A stretch of DNA of 64,000 nt. Source: P52-10 sp041397365. GTDB lineage: Bacteria > Pseudomonadota > Alphaproteobacteria > Rhizobiales > Xanthobacteraceae. The notes beneath the pieces are model-generated. The model was not told the DNA's origin and searched no databases. It saw nothing but the letters and a program-made list of their open reading frames with translations. The stretch covers positions 186,001 through 250,000 of the forward strand of contig JAWKWT010000004.1 in the NCBI GenBank assembly GCA_041397365.1. The letters run 5' to 3'. Position numbers and translations under genes: made by a program. Below are positions 18,451-27,553 of this stretch, piece after piece. Position 1 is the first letter of the stretch, and each line of letters starts with the position of its first letter.

Positions 18451-20433
18451 CTACTCCGCCGGTTGCAGCGTGCGCGCCGCTTGCGCCGGACGTGGCGCCC
18501 CGACCCGCAGCCGCCGGTCGGACAGCGACAGCGCGCCGCCGATCGCCATCAGCACCGCGCCGAGCCAGATCAGCAGCACCAGCGGCTTGTAGTAAACGCG
18601 GACCGTGATCGAGCCGTCCGTGTTCTGCTCGCCGAGCGACATATAAAGCTGGCTGACGCCGCGCGTCAGCAGCGCCGCCTCCGTGGTCGCCATCCCGCGC
18701 GCGGAAAAGGTGCGTTTCGACGGCGACAATGTGCCGACCGGCGTACCGTCGCGGCTGATGACGAAACGGGCGATCTCCTCGCGATAGTTCGGACCCTGCC
18801 GCTGCACGATGCCGTCGAGCCGCGCGTCGTAACCGGCGACCGACACGATGTCGCCGGTCCTGACCTCGACGATCCGTTCGCTGTTCCAGGTGGTCTCGCA
18901 GACGATTCCAAGCAGAGCGATGCCGAGCCCGGCATGCGCGAACGCCGTCCCCCATACCGCGCGCGGCAGGCCGACCGCGCGGCGAAACGCGATATTCGGA
19001 GTTGTGCGGAAAATGGCAGTCTTCTCCGCCAGATCGGTCAGCGCGCCGACGATCACGAACACCGCCAGAGCAATCGCGAACGGCGCCAGCACCGCGCCGC
19101 CGCTCGTAAAGGCAAACACCATCGCCAGCGCAAACAGGCACGCAAGGCCGGCGAAGGTCAGCCGCTGGGCGGCGGCGAGCAGATCGCCGCGCTTCCACGC
19201 CAGCAGCGGCCCGAACGGCACCGCCACCAGCAGCGGCACGAACAGCGGGCCGAAGGTCAGGTTGAAGAACGGCGCGCCGACGGAAATCTTCTCGCCCGTC
19301 AGCGTTTCGAGAGCGAGCGGATAGAGCGTGCCGACGAACACGGTGGCGCAGGCCGTCGTCAGCAGCAGGTTGTTGAGCACGAGCGCGCCTTCGCGCGAGA
19401 TCGGCGCAAACAGCCCGCCCTGAGTCAGCGTCGGCGCGCGCCAGGCATAGAGCGCGAGACTGCCGCCGATGAAGGCGCAGAGAATGGCGAGGATGAACAC
19501 GCCGCGCGTCGGATCGGTGGCAAAGGCGTGCACCGAGGTCAGCACGCCGGAGCGCACCAGGAACGTGCCGAGCAGCGACAGCGAGAAGGTGAGGATCGCC
19601 AGCAGGATGGTCCAGACCTTCAGCGCGTTGCGCTTCTCCATCACCACGGCGGAATGCAGCAGCGCCGTGCCTGCGAGCCACGGCATCAGCGAGGCGTTCT
19701 CAACCGGGTCCCAGAACCACCAGCCGCCCCAGCCGAGTTCGTAATAGGCCCAGTAAGAGCCCATCGCGATGCCGAGAGTCAGGAAGATCCACGCCAGCAG
19801 CGTCCAGGGCCGCACCCAGCGCGCCCAGGCGGCACCGATCCTTCCCTCGATCAGCGCCGCGATGGCGAACGCGAACGAGATCGAAAAGCCGACATAGCCG
19901 AGATAGAGCAGCGGCGGATGCACCGCGAGGCCAATGTCCTGCAACACCGGATTGAGATCGCGCCCCTCAAGCGGCGGATTGGCGGTGCGCAGAAACGGAT
20001 TGGAGGTGATGAGAATGAACAGCAGGAAGGCGGTGGCGACCCAGCCCTGCACCGCGAGCACCAGAGCCCGCATCTTCATCGGCAGGTTGCCGCCGAAGAT
20101 CGCCACCAGCGCGCTGAACAAAGTGAGGATCAGCACCCACAGCAGCATCGAGCCTTCATGATTGCCCCAGACGCCAGTGATCTTGTAGAGCAGCGGCTTC
20201 TGCGAATGCGAATTCTCGATCACATTGACGATCGAGAAGTCGGACACGACATAGGCCGTCGTCAGCGCGCCGAAGGCGAACAGGACGAAACCGAACTGGG
20301 CGATCGCGGTCGAGCCGCCGACCCCCATCAGCGTCGGCTCGTTGAGACGCGCGCCGACGATCGGCACCAGCGCCTGCACCAGCGACAGAGCGAGCGCGAG
20401 AACGAGCGCGTAATGTCCGGCTTCCGCGATCAT
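18451..20433 (-). CDS. ccmF: Haem lyase CcmF/NrfE family subunit
   Basis: Large polytopic inner-membrane protein (660 aa) that attaches haem from holo-CcmE to the CxxCH motif of apocytochromes. About 15 hydrophobic helices are seen. The conserved WWD domain reads GWGGWWFWDPVENASLMPWL near residue 235. Flanking histidines such as those in NHEGSML and HSAVVMEKRN fit the haem-ligand positions of the family. ATGA overlap with ccmE shows translational coupling. Confidence 0.97.
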   Translation of the reverse strand: MIAEAGHYALVLALALSLVQALVPIVGARLNEPTLMGVGGSTAIAQFGFVLFAFGALTTAYVVSDFSIVNVIENSHSQKPLLYKITGVWGNHEGSMLLWVLILTLFSALVAIFGGNLPMKMRALVLAVQGWVATAFLLFILITSNPFLRTANPPLEGRDLNPVLQDIGLAVHPPLLYLGYVGFSISFAFAIAALIEGRIGAAWARWVRPWTLLAWIFLTLGIAMGSYWAYYELGWGGWWFWDPVENASLMPWLAGTALLHSAVVMEKRNALKVWTILLAILTFSLSLLGTFLVRSGVLTSVHAFATDPTRGVFILAILCAFIGGSLALYAWRAPTLTQGGLFAPISREGALVLNNLLLTTACATVFVGTLYPLALETLTGEKISVGAPFFNLTFGPLFVPLLVAVPFGPLLAWKRGDLLAAAQRLTFAGLACLFALAMVFAFTSGGAVLAPFAIALAVFVIVGALTDLAEKTAIFRTTPNIAFRRAVGLPRAVWGTAFAHAGLGIALLGIVCETTWNSERIVEVRTGDIVSVAGYDARLDGIVQRQGPNYREEIARFVISRDGTPVGTLSPSKRTFSARGMATTEAALLTRGVSQLYMSLGEQNTDGSITVRVYYKPLVLLIWLGAVLMAIGGALSLSDRRLRVGAPRPAQAARTLQPAE

Positions 20434-20924
20434 TGCGTCGCCGATCCAGACGTCGCCGATCCAGATGTCTTGGCGCCGGCGGAGGCGGCCGCCTCCTCCG
20501 GCTTCCAGTGCCCCTGCTTCTTCAGGGCGTCGGCAACGTCCTTCGGCATGTAGTTTTCGTCATGCTTGGCCAGCACGCTGTCGGCCTTGAAGATTCCGGA
20601 AGGATCGATCGCGCCTTCGGAGATCACGCCCTGCCCTTCCCGGAACAGGTCCGGCAGGATGCCCGTATATGTCACGGGCAGCTTGGCGTTACCGTCTGTC
20701 ACGGTAAAGCGGACCCGCAATTGCTCGCCGCGCACCAGCGAGCCCGTCTCGACGATGCCGCCAAGACGGAAACGCTGGCCCGGCTGGATGTTCTTCTCAG
20801 CAACCATGCTTGGCGTGGAGAAAACACGATCGAGTCGCGCAGCGCGTTCAGCACCAGCGCCGCCGCGATGCCGAGCACGGCCAGCGCTCCCGATCAATAC
20901 AAGCCGGCGTTGCTTTCTCGTCAT
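20430..20924 (-). CDS. ccmE: Periplasmic haem chaperone CcmE, with an out-of-frame membrane anchor
   Basis: Binds haem covalently and passes it to CcmF. The haem-binding His121 and Tyr125 are present in AKHDENYMP, within the OB-fold that starts around FSTPSMVAEK. The N-terminus begins MTRKQRRLVLIGS as in the family. The next ~21 residues, however, are Arg-rich instead of the normal TM anchor. In the adjacent frame the same DNA encodes LAVLGIAAALVLNALRDSIV, an ideal helix. Two compensating losses, near 20884-20888 and in a T run near 20820-20825, would explain this. Either the sequence has errors or the protein has lost its anchor. Start at 20924 is conserved. Confidence 0.88.
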   Translation of the reverse strand: MTRKQRRLVLIGSAGRARHRGGAGAERAARLDRVFSTPSMVAEKNIQPGQRFRLGGIVETGSLVRGEQLRVRFTVTDGNAKLPVTYTGILPDLFREGQGVISEGAIDPSGIFKADSVLAKHDENYMPKDVADALKKQGHWKPEEAAASAGAKTSGSATSGSATQ

Positions 20925-20928
20925 CAGC

Positions 20929-22029
20929 CTAGCCTTCAAGCCCGAGCGTTTTCAGCGCGTCGTTGAGAACGCGCAGCCGGTCGGGATTGCCCGCGATCGC
21001 CTGCCGCGCGTCGGCCGCCGCCTGCTTCGCCTTTTCCGGCTGCCCCATCACCATATAGGCACGCGCGAGACGCACCCAACCGTCAACATCGTCGCCATTG
21101 GCACGCAGCCGCTGCGCCAGCCGCTCGACCATGCCGCCGATCATCTCGGCGCGCTCGGCCTCGGTCATGTCGCGCGATGCGGCGATCGTGTCGCTGGAAA
21201 TCTCCGGGGCTACCGCCCCGTTTTGCGCCAGCGCCGTTTCGACCAAACCGCGCCACGGCGCATCGGCGGGTCCCTTCTTGAGCATATCCTGCCAGATCGC
21301 CGCCGCTCGCGCGGTGTCGCCGTCCTGATGCGCCGCGACCGCGGAAAAATAGCGCGCCTTCGGCTCAGCGGGATCGAGCGCGAGGGCGCGTTCGAATTCG
21401 GTCCGAGCCTCCGCGGTGACGATGCCGCCGGCTGCCGCCGCGATCGCTTCGCCAAGATCGGCCCGGCGGGTGGCGGTTTCGCCATTATAGGCGATCGAGT
21501 TGCGAAACGCGCGAACGGCGTCGGCGTAACGGCTGGTCTTGAGCAGCACCGGCGCCAGCACCTGCCAGCCGCGGCCGTCGGTCGGGTTCTTTTCCAGATG
21601 GGCTTCGACCTGCGCCACCAGCGTTTCGATCGAGGCAGAGGCCGGCGCCACGCTGGGCCGCGCCGCGAGCGGAAAGGACGGCAGCGACGGCGAGCCGCGC
21701 CACAGATACATCGCTCCCGACAGCAGCGGCAAAACCAGCAGCGCGACAAGCGCGACCGCGCGCCGCAGGCCGGGCCTAGACGCAGATTCCAGCCGCTCCT
21801 CATGCGTCGCCGACGACAGAAGCCGCCGCGAAACCTCGACCCTCGCCGCCTCCGCAGCGTCAGCGGGAATAAGCCCCGCGGCCCGGTCGCGCTCGATTTC
21901 GCCAAGTTGATCCTTATAGATCAGCGTCTCGCGTCCCGCCGCGGCCGCGGCCGGAACACGGCTCAGCGGCCAGAGCACCGCGAAGATCGCGGCGACGGTC
22001 ATCAATGCGAGAACGAACCACAGCGCCAT
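20929..22029 (-). CDS. ccmI: Cytochrome c biogenesis protein CcmI (CycH)
   Basis: Membrane-anchored apocytochrome chaperone of 366 aa. Two TM helices (about 2-22 and 92-112) flank a cytoplasmic leucine-zipper-like loop. The periplasmic C-terminal part holds TPR repeats, seen in NPTDGRGWQVLAPVLLKTS, DPAEPKARYFSAVAAHQ and DDVDGWVRLARAYMVMGQ. The ATG at 22029 (MALWFVLALMTV) is preferred over an upstream in-frame start with no family match. It is first in the ccm operon, five bases before the ccmE start. Confidence 0.93.
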   Translation of the reverse strand: MALWFVLALMTVAAIFAVLWPLSRVPAAAAAGRETLIYKDQLGEIERDRAAGLIPADAAEAARVEVSRRLLSSATHEERLESASRPGLRRAVALVALLVLPLLSGAMYLWRGSPSLPSFPLAARPSVAPASASIETLVAQVEAHLEKNPTDGRGWQVLAPVLLKTSRYADAVRAFRNSIAYNGETATRRADLGEAIAAAAGGIVTAEARTEFERALALDPAEPKARYFSAVAAHQDGDTARAAAIWQDMLKKGPADAPWRGLVETALAQNGAVAPEISSDTIAASRDMTEAERAEMIGGMVERLAQRLRANGDDVDGWVRLARAYMVMGQPEKAKQAAADARQAIAGNPDRLRVLNDALKTLGLEG

Positions 22030-22155
22030 GGCAGGTTTTTCGGCCCGGTTTCCAGAAATTTGCCGCGCAAAAGGCACTGCAAACCGACCGCCTTACACCA
22101 TGGCCGATCCGATCAGGCAATTGACGATTTCGGGATATTTTTTGGGAAAAACAGG

Positions 22156-22299
22156 GCTCTAAGATCCGATCCGTTTGGGCTGAATCAATTCCGCCCTCAC
22201 CAAGTCCTGCTACCGTCATCTTTTTCCGACCCGAAGGGTCGCGAAGCCCAAGCCGGCTCCGCAGATCACCCCAGGGGAAAGCTTTAGATCACGCTCTAA
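22156..22299. repeat. Composite intergenic repeat, copy B (divergent)
   Basis: Starts with GCTCTAAGATC and ends with GATCACGCTCTAA. It contains TTTTTCCGACCCGAAGGGTCG, the reverse complement of the inner segment of copy E at 55.6 kb, and a TGAATCAATT motif related to the second palindrome of copies D and E. It overlaps the stop codon of the next minus-strand gene. Confidence 0.5.
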
Positions 22300-23700
22300 C
22301 CGGCCCGTGGCTGCTTACGGTCGCCGTTCAGCGCAACTTCGGCCGCTTTCGTCATCAGCGTCGCGTAATCATGGCCGAAAATCAGCTCGCAGAAGCGGAT
22401 CGCTGCATCCGTCTGCAACTGGCGGAACGCACGGACACGGGGATCGCCGCCACGCAGCGATTCGACCAGCGTTTCGGTCGCCGTCTCGACATAGTGTTGC
22501 AGGTCGGAGAAGGCGCGCAGCGTCACCTCATTGATGGCGAGTTCGCTGGCATAGCTGCGGCAGACCATGACGAAGCCGATCAGCGCCGCGGTCTCGTCGA
22601 TCTCGATCGGATCGAGTTTCGCGCCAGCGGCGATCTCTTTGTCGGGCCGCTGGCGCAGCAATCGGCGCACGCGGCCGGGAACGCTCTCGATCTCCGACTT
22701 CAGCGCATTGGAAATTTCCACCCGGATGGCGGACAGCTGCCGCCCCCATTGAGAATCCGACCTGATATCCAGCTCGGTGCGCAGATCGCGCAAGCCGTCA
22801 TGCAGCGCCTTCATCTCGTGCATGCCCTGCTCGAACTGTCCGCGCCGGATATTGTCACGCAGCGCGGCTGCGAGCTGCGCCATGTCGTAGAGCACGATCG
22901 AAACGGCGATAGCGATCGGCAGAGGTGCGATGCGGCCCTCATCGTCGGAACCGGCGATGCTGGTCGCAAGGCGGGTGATCTGCCAGGGCGACGCCAGCCG
23001 CTGCACGATCAGCGAAACGGCATAGGGCAACGTCTCGGGCTGCTGCAACGCGGGCAATTCTTCCAGCAGTCCGCGGATGGACTCGACCGACGAAGGCCCG
23101 AAATTGCGCATGATCTTCGGCAAGCGGTTCTGAACGGTCTCCAACGCTTCTCGTCGGGCGAGGACAACGGCGATCCCCGCCATATCCTCGGAGAACGCAA
23201 TCGAGCTGATCCGAGGGAAATCGCGCGACTGCGCGGTCGGGGCCTTGGCCGCGACGATCGTCTCGGCGGCCAGGATCTGGAAATCATTAGCCGCACGGAT
23301 GGCGGCGGCCTCTGTCTCGGCCGCGGCGAGCGCCTGCTCCAGCGATCGAACCTGGTCGGGGAGCGCCTGACGCAGCCACGCCCAGACGGCATCGAGCGAC
23401 GCGCGCCTGATCTGGCCCGGCCGCAAATCGTTGCCATCGGCCAGAAACGGTTCCAGACAGGCAAAAATCCGCCGCGACGAGCTTTCGACCCGAGGCCGCT
23501 CGGACGCCTCCGGCGGTCTCACGATTTTCCGCAGTTCGCCAAGCACGAAGCTTGCGACTGCCATGTCCTCGCCGCGTTCGAGCGCCTTTTCGAATTCGCG
23601 ATCAACAGCGCCTGCGAGGCCGGCGGCAGTTCGCGCAATAGGCGCGCAACCGGTCGACCGGCTGCGGCTTTGCAGGCTGCATCGGGGCCTGTTGCTCCAT
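22296..23700 (-). pseudogene. Conserved-looking alpha-helical protein of unknown function, broken by two frameshifts near its N-terminus
   Basis: I do not recognise a named family. The frame from about 23590 to 22296 encodes ~430 aa of mostly amphipathic helix, including EFEKALERGEDMAVASFVLG and LIGFVMVCRSYASELAINE, with no signal peptide or TM helix. The true start is probably the ATG at 23700 (MEQQAPMQPAKPQPVDRLRA). To join it to the body needs a shift near 23637 to read LRELPPASQALLIA and another near 23592-23599, each explained by a single lost base. The long frame upstream to 23996 is out-of-frame filler. It lies between the FeuQ-like gene and ccmI, in the same direction. Confidence 0.6.
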
Positions 23701-23844
23701 TCATCGAATCCATCTGCGGCGCAAGCGCGGTATTTTCGTAGCAGGCCCTCGTTAAAATGACGTTGAAGAATACCGGCGGCTGCCCGTAACCGATCGAAAC
23801 GCGCTGACGGTTCCCCGCCAGCCACTGCCGGTGCAAAAATTCCG

Positions 23845-25211
23845 TTACAACCGGCCGGCAGGCAAAGCCCGCGCGCAGACCCTTCGGGCGCCGCGCTACA
23901 CGAGGCTGCCGCGATAAGCTGCGCCAGATCCAGACGATCGACAGGCCGAGGCCGAACCGGGCTTGGTCTCGTCCAGCGCTGGCCGCGCCGCGCCACTCGC
24001 CTGCTCCTCGGAGGTCAAGCCCGGCCCGTCGTCATCAACCGCGATCCGAATCATCACGAACCGTCTGCGGCCGCCTGCGCGTGCACATCGATATGAACCT
24101 TGAACGCGCCCATTTGCAGGCATTGTCGACCAGATTGCCAACCATCTCCTCAAGATCCTGCCGCTCGCCGCGAATTGCAGCGGGCCGGCGATACTGGCCT
24201 GATCTCGATATCGCGGTCGCGATGGATTTTCCGATTGTCCGCTGCAACGCTTCGATCACCGGCGGCACGTCGGTCAGCGTGGTCGTACGGCGGTGAGCTG
24301 CGCGGCGATGCGTGCGTTGTTCCAGATGATGCGCGACCTGATCGGCATGATGTTCGCCTCGTTCGAGTACCTTTCGGCAAACGGTTCCCTGCCGCGCGCC
24401 GGCTTCGTTGACGATCACCGACAGCGGCGTCTTCACCGCATGCGCGAGGTTGCCGACATGCGTGCGCGCCCGCTCGACGATCTCGCGATTGGCATCGAGC
24501 AGCGCATTGGTCTCGCGCGCGAGCGGCGCGATCTCGACCGGAAAGTCGCCCTCCAGCCGCTCTGCCTTGCCGAGCGGATCGCTGCCAGCCCGGTCGTGAT
24601 GCGCTTCAGCGGCGCGAACCGAACCGGACCTGAAACAGCGTCGTCAGCAGCAGGCCGAACGTCAGCGCGACGAAGGTGCCGAGCAGATAGAAATCGAACG
24701 TCCGCGTTTCCTCAAAAATGGCAGGTCGCCTGCGACCGAGACGATGAAACTGCCGTCCGAACCGAAATCGACGAACCGCTCCACCATGCGAAGCTGCTCG
24801 TCCGGCCCTTCGACATAAATCGAGGCGCAGGTCGGTCGGGCTCAGCGCGGGAATGCCCTGATCCTCGCCGAAGCGGAAGCTTGCGGTCCCACAGCGACCG
24901 TGAGGAGCGTTCGTCCGGTTTCGACGGATCTGCTGCGCTTGCCGCCGTCGATCTGCGCAGACCTGTGCCAGTACCAGCCAGCGGCAGCTCGAACAAGGGC
25001 TCACCCAGCGCCGGCGTGCCCTTTCTCCTCGCCTACGTCCGGCGGAGCGACGGGCGATCAGCGTTCGCAGATAGAGATCTGTGGCGGTCGAATGACCGGC
25101 TCGACCGCCTGCTGATAAAGCGGACAAAGCGATGCCCGTAAACAGCAGGATCACCACTACCCAGATCGTCGCGGAAATGAACAGCCGGGCGGCGAGCGAT
25201 CTAACGCGCAT
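23845..25211 (-). pseudogene. feuQ: Sensor histidine kinase, FeuQ/PhoQ-like, fragmented by many indels
   Basis: Pieces of one EnvZ-type kinase lie in all three minus frames. The N-terminus MRVRSLAARLFISATIWVVV gives a TM helix. Later come LLGTFVALTFGLLLTTLFQV (second TM), KTPLSVIVNEAGA (HisKA), EEMVGNLVDNACKWARS (N box), IRIAVDDDGPGLTSEE (G1) and YRGSLV at the end. Joining them needs many small shifts, so as written no kinase is made. The start overlaps the end of the FeuP-like gene by 11 bases, as expected of an operon. Position next to ccmI agrees with feuPQ in related genomes as I recall it. Decay and poor local consensus are both possible. Confidence 0.7.
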
Positions 25212-25870
25212 CGTTCGGCGGGGTCAGCAAAACATCCGAGACCACGAACCGTCTGGATAATATCGACATCGAGCTTTTGCGGATGCGTGTCCGACGAAGA
25301 CCTCGATCGTATTGGAGTTCGCGGTCGAAATCCTGATCGTAGAGATGCTCGACCAGTTCAAGGAGACCACCCGTCCCGCATGATGCATCAGATAGGCGAG
25401 CAGCCGGTACTCAGGCGAAGTCAGCTTACCCGGATTGCCGTCGAGCTGACGCGGCCCGTCCGCGTGTCGAGCCGCACTGAGCCGCAGGTCAGTTCGCCTG
25501 CGTGACCGGCCGCGCGCGGCGCACCAGCGCGCGATCCGCGCCAGAACCTCCTCGACATGAAACGGTTTCGGAACGTAATCGTCGGCGCCGGCATCGAACC
25601 CTGCACCTTGTCGCTCCAGCGGTCGCGCGCCGTAAGGATCAGCACCGGCATGGTCTTGCCGGCCCGCCGCCAGGTTTTCGAGCACCGGAAAGGCTGTCCA
25701 TCTTCGGCAGGCCGATATCGAGGATCACCGCATCGTAAGGCTCGCTCTCGCCGAGATAGCGCCTCCTCGCCGTCGAACGCGCGGTCGACGACATGGCCGG
25801 CGTCCGACAGCGCCGTCGTCAATTGACGACGATTCAGATCGGGATCGTCCTCGACCACCAGAAGCCGCAA
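25201..25870 (-). pseudogene. feuP: OmpR-family response regulator, FeuP/PhoP-like, fragmented by indels
   Basis: The N-terminus MRLLVVEDDPDLNRRQLTTA has the acidic pocket. The remaining conserved parts alternate between frames: TMPVLILTARDRWSDKVQG, FDAGADDYVPKPFHVEEVLA, GELTCGSVRLDTRTGRV, KLTSPEYRLLAYLMHHAGRV and, near the end, TVRGLG followed one frame over by TPPNDAR. At least seven shifts are needed in 670 bases. The product would be a DNA-binding regulator partnered with the downstream kinase. In Sinorhizobium FeuP/FeuQ control cyclic glucan export; that role here is an extrapolation. Confidence 0.7.
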
Positions 25871-25947
25871 GCAAACCTCCCACGTCCGTCATGGCTCGGG
25901 ATCGAGATGAGCGACGTCGCGAATGGCGCATGAACGTGCGGCCCGCG

Positions 25948-26517
25948 CTACTTCCGCTTGACCACGGCCTTCACCAGCCTGCCGATCGCGCCGGCCGGTT
26001 CTGGCTCCGCGCCGCAGAGCTTTTCCCGTGTTCGGCCAGAGACATAGACGCCTAACACGCCGAATCGAAATCCCCAATAGGAGATCAGCAGCGCATTGGC
26101 GTTCATCAGCGCCTCCAGGGTGCGCACATTCCCGGCCCAGAAGTCGTAGACGATCACGCTCCACAGGGCGGCGCATTCGAAGGTCAATTCGAGGGCGTAA
26201 AGCGGCCGCCAGTAGCGCTGAACGGAATCGCGGCTCGACATCTCGGCGCGGATCGTGCGGTTGGTTTCGGCGATCGCGCTGCGCTGGGTTTCGGCTTCGG
26301 TCCGGATCATCTCGACCCAGCGCGCCTCCGCTTCGGCGAGTTTTGCGGCGTCCGCGCCGGACAGGCTGTTCTGCACCGCGCCGGGCGTTGCGGCCGGCGC
26401 ATTCAAGGCTTCCGCCAAAATCTTGCCGGCCACGCCGCCGAGCGGCCCGCCCAAAGCGGAGCCCAGCGCGGGCGCACCGAGCCCGATCACCTGTTTTGCA
26501 AGTTCGCTCCAATCCAT
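25948..26517 (-). CDS. GTA/phage holin of the 3TM-holin family
   Basis: 189-aa membrane protein resembling the 'holin of 3TMs, for gene-transfer release' family. A glycine/alanine-rich N-terminal segment (VIGLGAPALGSALGGPLGG) is followed by a charged helix (about 60-95). Then come hydrophobic stretches around WRPLYALELTFECAALWSVI and NALLISYWGFRFGVLGVYV. Holins let the murein hydrolase reach the periplasm so that particles are released. It is the last gene of the GTA cluster and lies next to the transglycosylase. Confidence 0.85.
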   Translation of the reverse strand: MDWSELAKQVIGLGAPALGSALGGPLGGVAGKILAEALNAPAATPGAVQNSLSGADAAKLAEAEARWVEMIRTEAETQRSAIAETNRTIRAEMSSRDSVQRYWRPLYALELTFECAALWSVIVYDFWAGNVRTLEALMNANALLISYWGFRFGVLGVYVSGRTREKLCGAEPEPAGAIGRLVKAVVKRK

Positions 26518-26563
26518 TGCAATATTCCGTTTATGAGAATGCGCAGCGCCGCGTCAGTCCTTG

Positions 26564-27220
26564 TCAGTCCTGCGCCAGCCAGCCCAGCAGCAGCAGGACA
26601 AGCGTGGCGACGACCGAGACGACGCTGTTGAGAATTACGGCCGACTCAGGCGCCTTCGCCGGCGCACCGGGACGATCTGGAATTTTCGAGGCACCAACTC
26701 CGCGCTTGCCGACCGGATGCCAGCGGCCGACCCAATCGCGCCCGCCCGCCTTCGCCATCTTGGCCGCGGCCCAGGCCCGTAACTCGCCGCAGGTCTTTCC
26801 GCGCAGGATCGACGGATTGGCATTGATGGCGGCGCTTGAGAAGATCGTCGCGACCGCCGTCTCAGCATCCGCGCTCAGCACGCGACGCGCGGACGCGACA
26901 CCGGCGAAATGCGCGAGATACAGATCCGCATCGGTATAGCCCGCGCCGAGCGCCTTCGCGTTGTCCTCGGTCAGCCGCGCGAGCATTTCCACCGCGAGCG
27001 GCGGATCGGTCCGCAGCGCCAGCACATCCGCGCGGCCGCGTCCGGCCATGAGATCCGGCCGATGCCGCGCGACGATGTCGAGCCAGGTCGCGGCGATGAA
27101 CTGGCCGAGCCCAAGCGCCGACGAGGTCGGAGCTTTCACGTTCGGGTTTCCCGCGCTTTCGATCTGGATGATCCGCGACAGCGTCTCGTCGGCGATCGTG
27201 CGGCTGACGGTATACGTCAC
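26564..27220 (-). CDS. Lytic transglycosylase-like endolysin with C-terminal membrane anchor
   Basis: Cleaves peptidoglycan to release particles. The 218-aa protein has an SLT-type core: Glu21 in RIIQIESAGNPNVKAP is the catalytic acid, followed by SSALGLGQFIAATW. There is no N-terminal signal peptide. A single TM helix lies at the C-terminus (about 194-215, NSVVSVVATLVLLLLGW), so it could be tethered until the holin acts. Its start overlaps the stop of the small membrane gene upstream by ATGA. Confidence 0.88.
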   Translation of the reverse strand: MTYTVSRTIADETLSRIIQIESAGNPNVKAPTSSALGLGQFIAATWLDIVARHRPDLMAGRGRADVLALRTDPPLAVEMLARLTEDNAKALGAGYTDADLYLAHFAGVASARRVLSADAETAVATIFSSAAINANPSILRGKTCGELRAWAAAKMAKAGGRDWVGRWHPVGKRGVGASKIPDRPGAPAKAPESAVILNSVVSVVATLVLLLLGWLAQD

Positions 27221-27363
27221 AGCATCACCGCCACGACGATCGACAATGCCGCGAGCGACATCGTCAGCCGCGGATGCGCGGCGACCCAGCCGGTGGCAGT
27301 GGCATCGAAGGCTTTCAGCCGCGCAGCCAAAGCAGCAGCGGCCGATCGGATACGATCCAGCAT
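27217..27363 (-). CDS. Small membrane protein of the lysis module
   Basis: 48 aa: MLDRIRSAAAALAARLKAFD, a short linker, then one hydrophobic helix SLAALSIVVAVML at the very C-terminus. The ATG at 27363 has GGAG seven bases upstream; the ATG at 27375 lacks a good site. It is coupled by ATGA to the transglycosylase. It could be an antiholin, pinholin or spanin-like helper, but no family is recognised. Confidence 0.6.
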   Translation of the reverse strand: MLDRIRSAAAALAARLKAFDATATGWVAAHPRLTMSLAALSIVVAVML

Positions 27364-27553
27364 CAAAATCTCCATGTTTTTTGAAGTGTCGATTGTGTCG
27401 CGACGCCGAGGCACGGAACGCGCGTCACGCTCCCGAACATCGACGGACGCATGTCCAGTGCCGCATCGATCGGCGGTGGCCGCGCGTCAACCGCGGCGCG
27501 CGAGACTCCGCGCCGCTGCTCCTCTCAAGAGCAAGGAAATCAACGAGCTATTT

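Noticed and set aside
17930..19681. 583-aa frame that could be read as a large CcmH fusion
   Set aside because: Only the last 171 residues are CcmH; the rest is an out-of-frame reading of ccmF.
18463..20553. 696-aa plus-strand open frame
   Set aside because: Antisense to ccmF, low-complexity Arg/Gln/Asp-rich protein with no domain.
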